This document shows positions 49,344 to 61,267 of a stretch of DNA of 64,000 bases, piece after piece. The stretch is from Turnera subulata. Its lineage: Eukaryota; Streptophyta; Magnoliopsida; Malpighiales; Passifloraceae. Under the pieces are notes generated by a model. That model ran no database searches and was not told the DNA's origin. It was given only the letters and a program-made list of their open reading frames with translations. The translations under genes and the position numbers were made by a program. Numbering within the stretch: position 1 is the stretch's first letter; each line of letters starts with the position of its first letter. The DNA is taken from positions 152,848 to 216,847 of the forward strand of contig JAKUCV010003170.1 in NCBI GenBank assembly GCA_028386065.3, written 5' to 3'.

Positions 49344-50036
49344 ATGCCTGCTCCATCATCTGTCTTCTTCGTCGAAGGTGCCTCCCTAGGCAGAAGAAAC
49401 CGGCTGGCCTACAGCCTGATCAACGAACGTCCAAACAAACTACCGAACGAGCTCAGCAGGATGCCTCGTCTGGTCTTTGTCAACGAACTCTACTCGTCGA
49501 GGTTCTTTGTCACTCCCATAGAAGAGACGTTCTTCCTGGAGGATTCATGCACTCTGAGAACCTCCTTCAACGGCTCGGCCAATTCCGTCATGTTTTTCAT
49601 TTATGAAAGACTTCAGGAATTCAACCTAGAGCCCACTTGCCAATTCCTGGGCCAAGGCACCTACTACCAGCTTTCGATGACTACCCAGAGCATGCCCAGA
49701 GTAACTCAGTTACCCCCAACTTGGCCAAAGGCCCGACTGCTGGTGTGGAACTGCAGAGGAACCGCTAGGCGTTCCCAGGAGTTTTCGCGTACCCTGAGGG
49801 ACCTAAAGAACCAGCACAAGCCCAACATGGTTCTGCTCACGGAGACCCAGTGGCAGCCTGAAGACAATCACGTTGTCATCCCACTCCGGTTTCCTCCAGC
49901 AAACCGGTTCGACCTTCCTGGCCAGAACAACACGGGCGGCATGTGGTTCTCGTGGAATGATAGCATCATGGTCAACATTACCAATGACCCCAATAGTTTT
50001 AGGGTCAACGTTGTACCAAGAAGAAGAATATTTTAA
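49344..50036 (+). CDS. antisense cassette protein 2, copy B (230 aa, EEP-like C-terminus)
   Basis: Intact. Residues 1-125 are a domain of unknown family, very similar in the three copies (for example PNELSRMPRLVFV and ELYSSRFFVTP). Residues 130-206 align with the start of LINE-type AP endonucleases (EEP superfamily): LLVWNCRG (133-139, catalytic-type Asn136), NMVLLTETQ (161-169, Glu167), GGMWFSWND (198-206). The family's later Tyr, Asp-X-Asn and Ser-Asp-His blocks are missing, so nuclease activity is unlikely. It may be a captured fusion of a host or unknown gene with a LINE fragment. It is antisense to the element's LTRs. Confidence 0.7.
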   Translation: MPAPSSVFFVEGASLGRRNRLAYSLINERPNKLPNELSRMPRLVFVNELYSSRFFVTPIEETFFLEDSCTLRTSFNGSANSVMFFIYERLQEFNLEPTCQFLGQGTYYQLSMTTQSMPRVTQLPPTWPKARLLVWNCRGTARRSQEFSRTLRDLKNQHKPNMVLLTETQWQPEDNHVVIPLRFPPANRFDLPGQNNTGGMWFSWNDSIMVNITNDPNSFRVNVVPRRRIF

Positions 50037-50247
50037 ATAATAATGATAATGTAATATTAATATTAGTAATATTAATAATATTTATGTTTCTGCATGTTTA
50101 TGGCATCAATTACCTCTTATGTGAATGTTATGTGGCAAGCTGGCGTCCCTCGACTGGATCCATCATGTACTAACCAAATGACATAAATGCAAAATAATAA
50201 ACATGTGGAGCGAGCTATGCACAGCAAATAAGCAAAACAATCACCCA

Positions 50248-50275
50248 AGGACCTACCGCCCACTCCGCTACCAAA
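50248..50275 (-). other. primer binding site region of element B
   Basis: On the minus strand TTTTGGTAGCGGAGTGGGC follows the LTR end, the same variant as in A and C. A remnant of the gag start (MDPVEGRQL) lies about 100 bp further on that strand. Confidence 0.65.
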
Positions 50276-50276
50276 A

Positions 50277-51792
50277 TGAAACACCCCGACCTAATTTTAC
50301 CCGACTCACAGTATTTACCGGACAACAGTCCGACACGTGGCACAAACAATGTAAATAACAGTAATAACGGCCCAACATCAATACACGTCACCCGATCTCG
50401 GGGACATCGACACATAAATCTGGCCCATCGGCCCAATATCAAAAAAACACGTCACCCGAACCCGGGGACCCAACACATAGCACAACGGAAGCAATTTAAT
50501 CTCAATATCATCATATGCAAAACCTGATGCAAACTAATGGATCCGAGTCCTGTTCAAGGGATAACGCTGCAGCCTGTCTGGAATGCATCATACCTGAACC
50601 ACAAATAACTCAACCTAAGGGATGAAAGTCCGCAGGTGAGGGGTGAGTCCGAAGTGCTCACTGGGTAAAACCCATAAGCAAATATACATATACAAGCAAC
50701 CGTTAATTTCCAAGTCACATCACCAACAATTAACTAAGGTTCTCACGAACCTTAAATAAACACTTCTGATTCTAGACATGCTATTCCAATTTTATTATCA
50801 GGGCCCCTATCACAAGTTAAATGGTGGTCGTCGCCAGGTAGTCAAGCTAGCTAGCCCGTGGATCCCGCCCTGGTACCTCCACGTAATAACTGGCACAGAC
50901 AGGGAGCAGACCCCAACTGGTCGGCACGAAGACGGAGAGGAAACGCGAGGGGAAGTGACGGTGGATCTGGCGGCTCTGCTCGTCAGGTCTGGCGGCTCGT
51001 CGACTGGTCTCCACGGGACGACGAGGAAGAGAGGAGGGAGCTCGTCGGGCAGTGCGATGGTGGTCTCGGCTAGTGAAGGCAGTGGATCGGTGGAGGTGGT
51101 GGCAGATCCGTCGGCTCGGCACCTCAGTCGTCTCGTCCAAGCGGCGGCATGACTGGCTTGGCGACGGAGGGCGGCGCGAGCACGAGGAGGTGAGGCGGCA
51201 GATGGTGGAGGCTTGTGTGGTGGTGGTTGGTGTCGGGTGGTGTGTTGTTATCTTTTTTTTTTTTACTTTTCTTTTCTGTTTCTTCTTTTTTTTTTTGTAT
51301 ATCCTCTCTTTTTTTTTTCTTCCTTGGTTTTGCAGGTAACGAGAATGGAAGGGAAAAGCTGGGTATGGTGTTTCTGTAGAAGAAAAGAAGAGTGGTAATG
51401 TGTTTGATGTGTGTTGCAGGAAGAAGAAAAAGTGGTATACTGATAAGGCAGGAGAACACGGGTGACACAGGAAGAAAAAGAAAGACGATGCCTTGCATTA
51501 TTGAGGTGGCTCAATAATGTAGGGTCGTGTCCAGACCGGACCAGAAAATAACTGCATACCCCCTTAGTTTTTTTCCGGTGTGATTTTTCTGAGGATTCCG
51601 GGACCCGAAAAATACCAACTTTGGTCCGTAAAATCCACAGAAAAATCCCGAGCGCGGGAAAAACCTCGGTTAAAAAAAAATGATGCCCGATTTACCTTGA
51701 ATTAATTACTCAAGATTAATTCAAAGGTAAATCACTGTAAAAGGACTTTTACAGTCCCGGTGAAATTCCAAATTTTTACCCGGGCTGTTACA
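50277..51792 (-). repeat. element B LTR (right copy), internally deleted
   Basis: 1516 bp. At about 50917 the sequence passes from CAGACCCCAA, matching 45280, directly to CTGGTCGGC, matching 46945. It keeps both LTR ends and the hairpin (51494-51521). Confidence 0.92.
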
Positions 51793-51797
51793 GAATC

Positions 51798-53010
51798 TAT
51801 GAGTCGAATTCTACTGGATTTTAAATTATGAAAACGACTGATTCAGCTTCTGAGCTCAACAACAAAGTTTTAAATCTCGCTCTAAGCTTTCCAGAGAGTC
51901 CAAGATTTCAGCAATCTGACTTTTAGATCTCTAGATATGAATTATTTTATAAGACTACACACATCAGGAACCTCCACTCAGGTAAAAAGTTCCATGGTTA
52001 GCTAGCCTGTGGGTGCGCCAGACAAGTTTCTTGGCGTGCCAATTTGCACCAGATCGCACCACTAGTGAACCAATTGGCACCAACAAGCCTCCAATAATTG
52101 AAACACATGTTGGCTCCTTCTTGTACTCCTCTCCAAGCTTGATCATCCTATCTTCTTGCAATTCTTGATTGTTCCAAGCTTGAGCAAAGTCATTCTTCTT
52201 GTACATCTTTGAGCAAGCATTTGTGATTGAATCTTGAAGTACTCCTCTTGTGCTTGGTGCATCAGAAAACGACGTCTTCGCACCCGAATTTCAATCTTAG
52301 AAATTAAATTTTGGAGTTAGTCATTAATATCCAAAATATTTTTCTTCTTGTTGAAAACATACATTTATCTATGGATTACCTCATACTATTTATCTCGGAA
52401 TATTTTTTGTGTTAGATTTCTATTATGATGCTTTGTAATTCTATTAATATTTTTATTTTGATGTAATTTTATTTTTACAGGTACCTAAGTATTTATTTTG
52501 CTACAAATTCATTGTGTTAAAAAATCAAATTTGAAGCATCATAATATTTTTAATAATATTCAGAAAAAGCATAATAAAAAATAAAGAAATAAAATAATTA
52601 TAGACAAATAAAAATAAAGATAGACTGGAATAAAATTAAACAGAATATTTGGATATTCTGAAATCCGTGTACATCATGAGTTCCTTGGGAACTACGGGAG
52701 AAGAAATTCCAAGCTTATGAAGCACTTGTTAGAGCCATAAAATTTCAGAAACCACCACAGTTGGAGACTGATATTTAGCTTTGACACTGGTGCGAGAAAA
52801 AGTGGCTTTTTTTTTTTTTTACAAAATTAACGTACAAACAATAAATTTTTACATAATGAAAGGACATGTAAAATTGAATTTAAGATGAATGCACGATTAG
52901 AGGTGGTACGATTAGATTTGCCAAAAGCAGAAATATCTAGTAACAAATCTACGAGCACCACCCCACGACCTAATAATAGACGAACGCGCTCCGGACGGAT
53001 ACCGGGAGTC
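51798..53010. other. intergenic stretch, no gene supported
   Basis: Right flank of element B. An 80-codon minus frame at 51964-52206 shows no family motif. 52300-52800 is AT-rich. Confidence 0.5.
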
Positions 53011-53563
53011 GTGCCGTGAGCATTGCCCTGTGGTCTCATTTGAAATGCATTGGCCTGCAATTTTTGATCATTTTCCCCATATGTGTTAGAATTTACTTAG
53101 TTCAAGTGATTCAATGATTCTCGGGATAGACAAATTAACCGCTTCCCAAAGAAGCATCATTCCAATACATATTCCCAGATGTAACCGGAGGAGTCACAAT
53201 GGTCTCACTCAAAAACCCATCGACCTTGATAGAATATGCTTGCACAATTTTCGTACTTTGGCTAAGTTCATTCTTTATCGCTCCTTGTTTGAGAAATAGA
53301 CTCTACTTGTGAACTAGTTTTTTTTTCTTTCAGTCATATCATTTCTCAAGGGAAAAGTGACCTCAAATCCCAAAAAACACATAGAGAGCATAGCATCGCC
53401 ACTGTTTTTGGTGTTCTCTTAATCGTCAACAATGACGAGCCACCGCCCAAGCTTATTAGGAAAAACTTGAGAAAAACTCACAATTGACTCTAGATAAAGC
53501 ATTAGTCTTGAACCAAGAGGAGGATTTGGAGTTCGTTTACTACTAGCCACCGTTCAACTAAAC
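53010..53563. repeat. dispersed repeat P, copy 2, interrupted by element D
   Basis: Collinear with 43330-43965. It breaks at TAAAC (53559-53563), where element D begins, and resumes at 63366. Confidence 0.65.
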
Positions 53564-56242
53564 TGAAACACCCCGACTCAAATTTACCCAACATACAGCA
53601 ATTACCGAACAACAGTGCCGACACGCGGCACGAATAATGTAAATAACAGTAATAACGGCCCAACGGCCCAACATCAATACACGTCACCCGATCTCGGGGA
53701 CATCGTCACATAAATCCGGCCCATCGGCCCAATATCAAAAACACGTCACCCGAGCCCGGGGACCCAAAATATAGCACAGCGGAAGCATTTAATCTCAATA
53801 TCATCATATGCAAAACCTGATGCAAACTAATGGATTCGAGTCCTGTCCGAGGGATAACGCCGCAACCTGTCTGGAATGCATCATACCTGAACCACAAATA
53901 ACTCAACCTACAGGATGAAAGCCCGCATGTGAGGGGTGAGTCCGAAGTGCCCACCAACCATGGATAGACAATCAATATGCAACACTATAATATACTCAAG
54001 GTCGAAAACAGGCATAACAGCCATAATATACCAATCCAAAAGACTCGACCCAAAACTGGTCTAAGACCAAAAAGACTTAAACAAAAATCCAATTTCCAAT
54101 TTTATCTTTCCGGGCCCTGTCACGGAAAAGCTAGGGTCGTACCAGGTTATCAACCTGTTCCTGGTGCCAGATAAAAAAGAACCCGGGATCAACATCCCAA
54201 TAACAAATCTCAGGGATCAACATCCCAATCAAACCGGCATCAACATGCCCATCACAAGTAACCCAGATCATGGCCACCACAAAATAGTCTCTAATCATCT
54301 GGTCGTACCTCTACTTACCACATGACAATTATATCATCATCATCCAAAAACCAAATCTCAGGGATTAACATCCCTAACCAAAACACCGGGATAGACATCC
54401 CAATCCAAAACCAAGGATCGACATCCTTATCATGAATTATTATTTAATCCATTATTCTTTATACCAAAAAGACACAGAGATAAACATCCCAAAACTCAAT
54501 GCACGGGGATAAACATCCCAAAATCAATCAAGGCACTAGGATAAACTTCCCGAAACAAACCACAGCAAATGCAACACTCAACAGTGCAACAATCATCAAA
54601 CACACAACTGAGTAATATAGGCACATATCGAAGGAAATTCATCCTCACCTTAGCCGATTACTCAACTCTGAAGACAATGACCGGTCCAAAGCCGGCTCCT
54701 CGGGAAACTGCCTGATATCAAAACCTATACAACAAAACAACATGCTCAGATAAATGCACATAATCGGTATGCTATGATGCCATAATCTGTAAACATCCCC
54801 GGTTATACGTCATCATCCTTATAAAATTATCTTTTACCATAATTAAACCTTTTTCCGAACATATTTTGTATGTATGTATGGTTCCAAAAATATATTTTCA
54901 AAGCTATTAAATCAAAATATTTCATAAAATAATATACTTTTTCCAAATTAATAAACAACATAATTTTTCTGGAATTATATCATATATATGTATTTTTCCC
55001 AAAATTATTTCCATAGAATATATTACTTGCCAAAATATAATTTCTAAATATTATTATCTTTAGTAAACTATATTTCCAGAAAAATTAATCATACAAAATT
55101 ATTTTCTGAAAATAAATATGAATTAATAAATATACCTATATATATTTTCCAAAGGCAAAATACTTTTCCAAACAATTATATATCAAAGTAATTATATATT
55201 TTCAAAACTATTACTTTTGTATACCATAAATACATATTTTCCAGAAGGTAACCAGTTACCATTATTTTCCAGGAAGAATAACATATATATAAATTTTCTA
55301 GAAAAAATTTCCATTGTACATATTTTTTTCCAAATAATAATAGTTTTTCCAAGACATAACTTAATTATTTATCAAAGTACATATATTTATATTTTTCTTA
55401 AAATACCAGAATTAGAGTGACCATAATTTTCTCAAAGTGAATATATATTTTTTTCCAGAATTAAATACCAGCAAATAAGTAAATATAAATATATATATAT
55501 ATATATGTTTTTTATAGAAAATAAAACCGGACTGGGCCATGAATAGCGCCGACCCAGACCAAGGCAGTAGGCCCGAAACACAGGCCCACGTCCGGGTCGA
55601 ACGCGGGTCGCGGGTCTGCTCACCTTGGATGAGCTCAACGGCGGCGGCACGGATCGAGGTAGGAGGAAGGCGAGGCGAGGCAAGGCAACCGCGGACGAAG
55701 AGCGACGCGAGGGCGGCGGAAAGCTAGGCTCGGCGGTGCTGGAGCAGATGCAGGAGCGGAGGAAGACGGATCCGCGGGTCGGCCATCGGGTCAACGCCTC
55801 CTCGCGGCGCGTCAGGCGGAGGAAACGAGCGGGGGAGGCGCCGACGGGTCGGCGACGGCACGGCGAACCTGATGGTGGCGGTTGTGAGTCGAGTCGCGGC
55901 GCCGGTCGTCTTCCCGTGAACAGTGACCGGGAGAGGGAAAGGTGATACACTGTTCCTCTTTTTTTTCTTTCTTTTTCTGTATTTTTCTTTTCTTTTTTTT
56001 CTATTTTCTTCTCTTTTTTTCATTTTCTATATTATTATTTTTTTTCCTTTTCCCCTCTTTTTTTTTCCTCTCTTCTTTTCTCTCCTTTTCTTTTTCTTCT
56101 CCACTTCTTCTCTTCTCCTGCTTTCTTCCTCTTTATAACGTTGTGCACAGCAGCAAAGGTGGCGCCGCCTTGCATTATTGAGGCGGCTCAATAATGCAGG
56201 GTCGTGTCCAGACCGGACCAGAAAATAACTGCATACCCCCTT
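53564..56242 (-). mobile_element. element D, left LTR up to the C insertion
   Basis: Begins TGAAACACCCCGACTC after the TAAAC duplication and runs to CCCTT at 56238-56242, where element C starts. About 230 bp of U3 end is missing from this copy. It carries the palindrome array (54180-54545), a pyrimidine tract (55950-56125), TATAAAG (minus, 56131-56137) and the 12-bp hairpin (56171-56198). Confidence 0.9.
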
Positions 56243-57278
56243 TGTAACAGCCCGGGTAAAAATTTAGATTTTTACCGGGATTGTAAAAGTCTTTTTATAG
56301 TGATTTACCGAAAGAATTAACCTTTGGTAATTAATTCAAGGTAAATCGAGCGTCGTTTTTCGTAACCGAATCTTTTCCTGCGCTCGCGATTTTTCCGTGG
56401 ATTTACGGACCAAAGTTGGTATTTTTCAGGTTTCGGAATCCTAAGAAAAATCACACCGGAAAATAACCAAGAGGGTATCAGTTATTTTCTGGTCCGGACC
56501 AGACTCGCTCCATAATGCAGACAAGCTGCATTATTGAACGTTCACAGGTTGTGCAGTGTTTTCATCATTATAAAAAGGAAGCAGGAGAAGAGAGGAAGAG
56601 GAGAAGAAAAAGAAAAAGAGAGAAGAGAAGAGAAAAAAAAAAAGAGAGAGAGAGAAAAAGGAAAAAAAAGAAAAAAAGGAAAAAAAGGGGAGAAAAACCA
56701 GAAAAACAGAGAGGGAAAAAAGAAAGAGAAAAAAAAGGAAAAGAAAAAAATAATAAATATAAAACAGAAAATAGGAAAAAAGAAAGAAAATAGAAAAATG
56801 AAAAAAAAATATTGTTTATCATCACCCCGAGCTCCCCCTGCTACTGTTCACCCCGTAGCGTTCCGCACCGCCATTCGCTGCACCGCCGCCACCAGCCTCT
56901 TCCCCGTGACGTTGCCGACCTCCCACAGCCTCTTCCTCCCGTTCCCACTGCGAGACGCGCCGCCGAGGGCCGTTGACCGCGAGCAGACCCGCGGATCTAG
57001 CTTCCCTCGCGCCTCACGCCTTCTGCCGTCGCCACCGCGCCTTCCTTCTGCCGTTCCAGCATCGCCGCCATTGCCCACGCCTCTTGCTGCCTAGACCGTC
57101 GCTGCTCGCGCCGCCTCGCATCGCCTTGCCTTTGAACCCGTGGGTTCTCAGGTTGAAGGTGAGTGACGGGCAACCCGCGTGCATAAACGGGTGTTTTGGA
57201 TCTGGGCTGAAGGCTGGGCCTGGCCTATGCAGCAGGTTGGGTTGGAACTGTAGGCCTAATCCGGTTTTATTTAAAAAA

Positions 57279-57323
<45 letters not shown>

Positions 57324-58753
57324 GTGTGTGTGTGTGTGTTTATTCATTTTCTGGTATTTAATTTTGAAAAAAAATATATCCATTTTGAGAAAATTATGGT
57401 CAGATTAATTCTGGTATTTTGAGAAAAATATAAATATATATACTTTGATAAATAATTAAGTTATGTTTTGGAAAAACTATTATTATTTGGAAAAATATAT
57501 ATACCATGGAAATATTTTCTGGAAAATTTATATAAATGTTATTTTTCCTGGAAAATTATGGTAACTGGAACCTTTCGGAAAATATGTATTTATGATATAC
57601 AAAAGTAATAGTTTCGAAAATTTGTAATTACTTTGATATATAATTTTTTGGAAAAGAATTTTACCTTTGGAAAATATATGTATGTACATTTATAAATTCG
57701 TATTTATTTTCAGAAAATGAGTTTGTATGATTAATTTTTTTCTGGAAATATGGTTTTCTAAAGATAATAATATTTGGTAATTATATTTAGCAAGAAATAT
57801 ATTTTATGGAAATAATTTTGGGAAAAATACATATTTATGATATAATTACTAGGAAAATTATATTGTTATTATTTTGAAAGACAAAGTATAATTATTCTAA
57901 AAAAAATATTTAACGGAGAGTTTTAATTAAAGTATGGTACCGAAATTATATTCGGATATACGTATGGTATAATATTTTCGGTAAAAAATGATAATAAAGG
58001 ATATGAACTGGGATGGATTTATTTCGCAGTATTGGCATCATCGTATACCGATTATGTGTATTTATGTGAGCATGTTGTCTTGTTGTATAGGTTTGAAATC
58101 GGACAGTTTCCCGAGGAGCCGGCTTTGGACCGGTCATTATTTTCAGAGTTGAGTGATCGGCTAAGGTGAGGATGGATTTCCTTCAATATGTGCCTCTATT
58201 ACTCGGTTGTTGTGTTTGATGATTGTTGCACTGTTGATTGTTGCATTTGCTGTGGTTTAATTCAGGATATTTATCCCAGTGTCATGATTTGGTTTTGGGA
58301 TGTTTATCCCCGTACGTTGAGTTTTGGAAGTTTATTTTGTGTCTTTTGGTATAAGTATAAAGGATTGAATAATAATTTGTGATAAGGATATCGATCCTCG
58401 GCTTTGGATTGGGATGTCAATCCTGGTATTTTGGTTAGGGATGTTGATCCCTGAGACTTGGTTTTGAATGATGATAATATAATTGTCACGTGGTAAGTAG
58501 TGGTACGACTCGGATCCATAGTTTGCATCATGTGTCGCATACAGTGTCTTTGTGAGTTATTAAGTCTTCCGCTGTGCTATTTATTGCTATTGTTGGGCCA
58601 TTAGGCCGGTTATGATGTTATTGATGTTTTTATTTTGGGCTGTTGAGCCCGAATTTCTGTTATATACACTGTATGCTGGGCTTTGTTTGGTTGGGTCGTT
58701 ACAGTTCCGGCACGTGTTTACTCTGTATGGTAAATATGGGTCGGGGCGTTTCA
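56243..58753 (+). repeat. element C 5' LTR
   Basis: 2511 bp from TGTAACAGCCCGGGTAAA to CGGGGCGTTTCA. Hairpin at 56512-56534 with TATAAAAA at 56569-56576, then a purine leader. (TA)n/(TG)n at 57283-57340. A deletion near 58510, relative to element A, joins ACGACTCG to GGATCCATAG and removes part of the palindrome array. Confidence 0.92.
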
Positions 58754-58755
58754 TT

Positions 58756-58772
58756 TTGGTAGCGGAGCGGGC
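58756..58772 (+). other. primer binding site of element C
   Basis: TTGGTAGCGGAGCGGGC follows the LTR end by two bases. The gag-start remnant MDPVEGRQLSRNKHIRG begins at 58869. Confidence 0.7.
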
Positions 58773-59026
58773 GTTAGGTCTTGTTGGGTAGTCCTTGTGT
58801 GTTTGATGTTCTTGTTTGCATAGTTCGCTCCATTTGTTTATTATTTTATATCATTTAGTTAGTGCATTATGGATCCAGTCGAGGGACGCCAGCTGTCGCG
58901 GAACAAACACATAAGAGGTAATTGATGCCATAAATAAGCGGAAACATAGATATTATTAATTTCACTAATATTATTATTACAAACATTAATATTACATTGA
59001 TATTTTATATATATAAAAAAATACAT

Positions 59027-59710
59027 TCATCTTCTCGATACGACGTTGACCCTGAAGCTGTTGGGGTCATTGTTGATGTTCACCCGGATGTTGTCGTTCC
59101 ACGAGAACCACATGCCGCCCGCGTTGTTCTGGCCAGAAAGCTCGAACCGGTTAGCTAGAGGGAACCGGAGCGGGATGACACCGTGATCATCTTCAGCCTG
59201 CCATTGGGTCTCCGTGAGAAGAACCATGTTGGGCTTGTACTGGTTCTTCAGGTCCCTCAGGGTACGCGAGAACTCCTGGGAACACCTACCGATTCCTCTG
59301 CAGTTCCACACCAGTAGTCGGGCCTTTGGCCAAGTTGCGGGTAATCGAGTCACTCTGGGCATGCTCTGGGCAGTCATCGAGAGCTGGTAGTAGGTACCTT
59401 GGTCTAGGAAATGGCAAGTGGGCTCTAGGTTGAATTCCTGAAGTCTTTCAGAGATGAAAAACATGACGAAATTTGCCGAGCCGTAGAAGGAGGTCCTCAG
59501 GATGCCTTGGTCCTCTAGGAAGAGCGTCTCTTCCATGGGAGTGACGAAGAACCTGGAGGAGTAGAGTTCGTCGACGAAGACCAGACGGGGCATTCTGCCG
59601 AGCTCGTTCGGTAGTTCCTCCGGACGTTCGTTGATCATGCTGTAGGGCAGCCTGTTTCTTCTGCCTAGGGAGGCACATTCGACGAAGAAGACGGATGATG
59701 GAGCAGACAT
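59027..59710 (-). CDS. antisense cassette protein 2, copy C (227 aa, EEP-like C-terminus)
   Basis: Intact minus-strand frame from ATG 59710, three residues shorter than copy B. Same layout: an unknown N-terminal domain, then LLVWNCRG, NMVLLTETQ and GGMWFSWND. In a hand alignment of 55 codons with copy B (from KARLLVW to PLRF) I count 8 silent and 7 replacement differences, more silent than expected under drift. TATAAAAG lies about 112 bp upstream. Like B, it lacks the later catalytic blocks of endonucleases. Confidence 0.7.
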   Translation of the reverse strand: MSAPSSVFFVECASLGRRNRLPYSMINERPEELPNELGRMPRLVFVDELYSSRFFVTPMEETLFLEDQGILRTSFYGSANFVMFFISERLQEFNLEPTCHFLDQGTYYQLSMTAQSMPRVTRLPATWPKARLLVWNCRGIGRCSQEFSRTLRDLKNQYKPNMVLLTETQWQAEDDHGVIPLRFPLANRFELSGQNNAGGMWFSWNDNIRVNINNDPNSFRVNVVSRR

Positions 59711-59821
59711 TCTGACTTGGCGATTTTGTGTCTTTACTGAACGTGTTTGTGTTTATTTTTCCAAACGGATACAAAACTCTCTTTCAAAATGCTTTTGATG
59801 ATTTACATCTCACCACTCCAT

Positions 59822-59829
59822 CTTTTATA
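59822..59829 (-). promoter_or_regulatory. TATA box of cassette gene 2, copy C
   Basis: TATAAAAG on the minus strand, identical to copy A in string and setting (AGAGTATAAAAGA). Confidence 0.6.
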
Positions 59830-60716
59830 CTCTTATGGGGAGCGTGATTACCGTTTTGTTTTTCAAAGTTTAGACCCCACCTATCCCCGGGAAAGTCTAA
59901 AAGATTTTTTGGTGATGGGAAAAGTAGATTCCCTTCACAAAGCTCCAAATTGTTTTCATTATTCAAGGTGTTGTTTTTGAAAATTTTGCCATGTTTTGAA
60001 ATTTTGCTTCGTTACTTTATACGCTTTTTGGGGCTACCAACACAAGTGTTTTTCAGCTCTTTTCCATCTCACGATTTTCTATCGCCCTGGCTACCTTGGC
60101 GTTTCTCTTTATGGTTTTTTTATATTTTCCTGCATCTTTTATCACATGCATCCGTGACCGTTGAGGCTAGACTGATGGGACCATACCTTGAGTAGAGCGC
60201 ATGTGCGACAAGCTTACACCTGTTCAGACATCATGGAGGGATACGAGACTTGACAGAAGTTTTTGGCTCATGCGGAAATTGTGAACAAGTGGATAACGTT
60301 TCTTTCGAGGGACACAGGACGCTCTCGTGATCATCGCCTTACGAGTTAACGGACGTCTATTTGATGAGGGAAACCGACGTCACCGTTAGCTGTACGTGTC
60401 ACGTTTCTCGGGATCGAGGATGTCTACGACCGATCTAGAGCGCCGAACATGAAAACATGTTTTGTTTTAACTTCTTTATGTTTTGGTTTTGTTAAACGAG
60501 TTTTGTTTTTAATTTCTTTATATTGGTTTTACTTCCTTTTATTGGTTCCATTTTTAACATCTTTATGTTATGATTTTATTTTACCTTCTCGATGGTTTTG
60601 TTTTGCTTTAAATATTTTGTTTTTCTGTTTAATATGAAATTTCGTAATATAAGAGTTTTGATTTAAAAAGCTTGTTTTATTTATTCATAACGGTTTTACA
60701 ACGGAGAAGAAGTACT

Positions 60717-61082
60717 CTATTGAGTTACATGCTTCTCTAAGTCTTTTACAAGCTTTTGGATGTTTTTGACGTGGGGAAAGAGTTCCGCGCACGCCAGTTC
60801 TTTCTGCATCACCGCCGAGCTGATCTTCTTCAGTGAGACGCTCAGCTGCGTCAGTGTCTGTAGTGGAGTGTTGCTTTGCCCTTCCAATCTTCAGCTTTCT
60901 TGCTGGCACGCTTCTTTCGCTGTCTTGGGGAGACCACCACATCTTCCTTCAGACTGATGGTGTTGGCCTTGAACTGCTTTTTGGAAGGTTCTTCATCGGA
61001 GCCTGTCGGGAAAGCAGTACCACCGATTATAGCTGTTGTCCTCGGAGTCTGAGGTGATTCTTGATCTTAGTGGAGAGTCCAT
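60717..61082 (-). pseudogene. antisense cassette protein 1, copy C, broken
   Basis: Starts MDSPLRSRITSDSED at ATG 61082. A one-base insertion after AGCTAT shifts the frame and leads to an early stop. A short deletion also removes the middle basic segment. The C-terminal coil (SSAVMQKELACAELFPH) is still readable in its own frame to TAG 60717-60719. TATAAGAA is upstream at 61117-61124. Confidence 0.72.
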
Positions 61083-61253
61083 GACTGTGTGTGAGTTTGC
61101 CAGTCATGAGGTTTGGTTCTTATAGAGTATGAGAAGTCGCTTAAGGGTATAAGCGGTATCTCGCGTTGAGTTTGGACACCTGGCAGAGTGTGCCAGAAGC
61201 TTATCGTGGTAGGACCCACGGATAAGACAGAATTTCGAGGACGAAATTTTTTT

Positions 61254-61267
61254 TAAGGTGGGTAGAC
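61254..61267 (+). other. polypurine tract of element C
   Basis: TAAGGTGGGTAGAC before the 3' LTR start, with the intact AATTTCGAGGACGAAATT palindrome at 61231-61248. Confidence 0.85.

Larger units (their letters stand above)
44636..51792 (-). mobile_element. element B: non-autonomous LTR retrotransposon with an intact antisense cassette
   Basis: A 7157-bp minus-oriented element with a perfect GAATC duplication (44631-44635, 51793-51797). LTRs are 3187 bp and 1516 bp. The 2454-bp interior has PPT and PBS but no gag or pol. Both cassette genes are complete here, on the plus strand, opposite to the LTRs. The right LTR has lost about 1.65 kb. Confidence 0.94.

Noticed and set aside
51964..52206. 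80-codon minus ORF right of element B
   Set aside because: No domain recognised, and the region appears to be old repeat flank.
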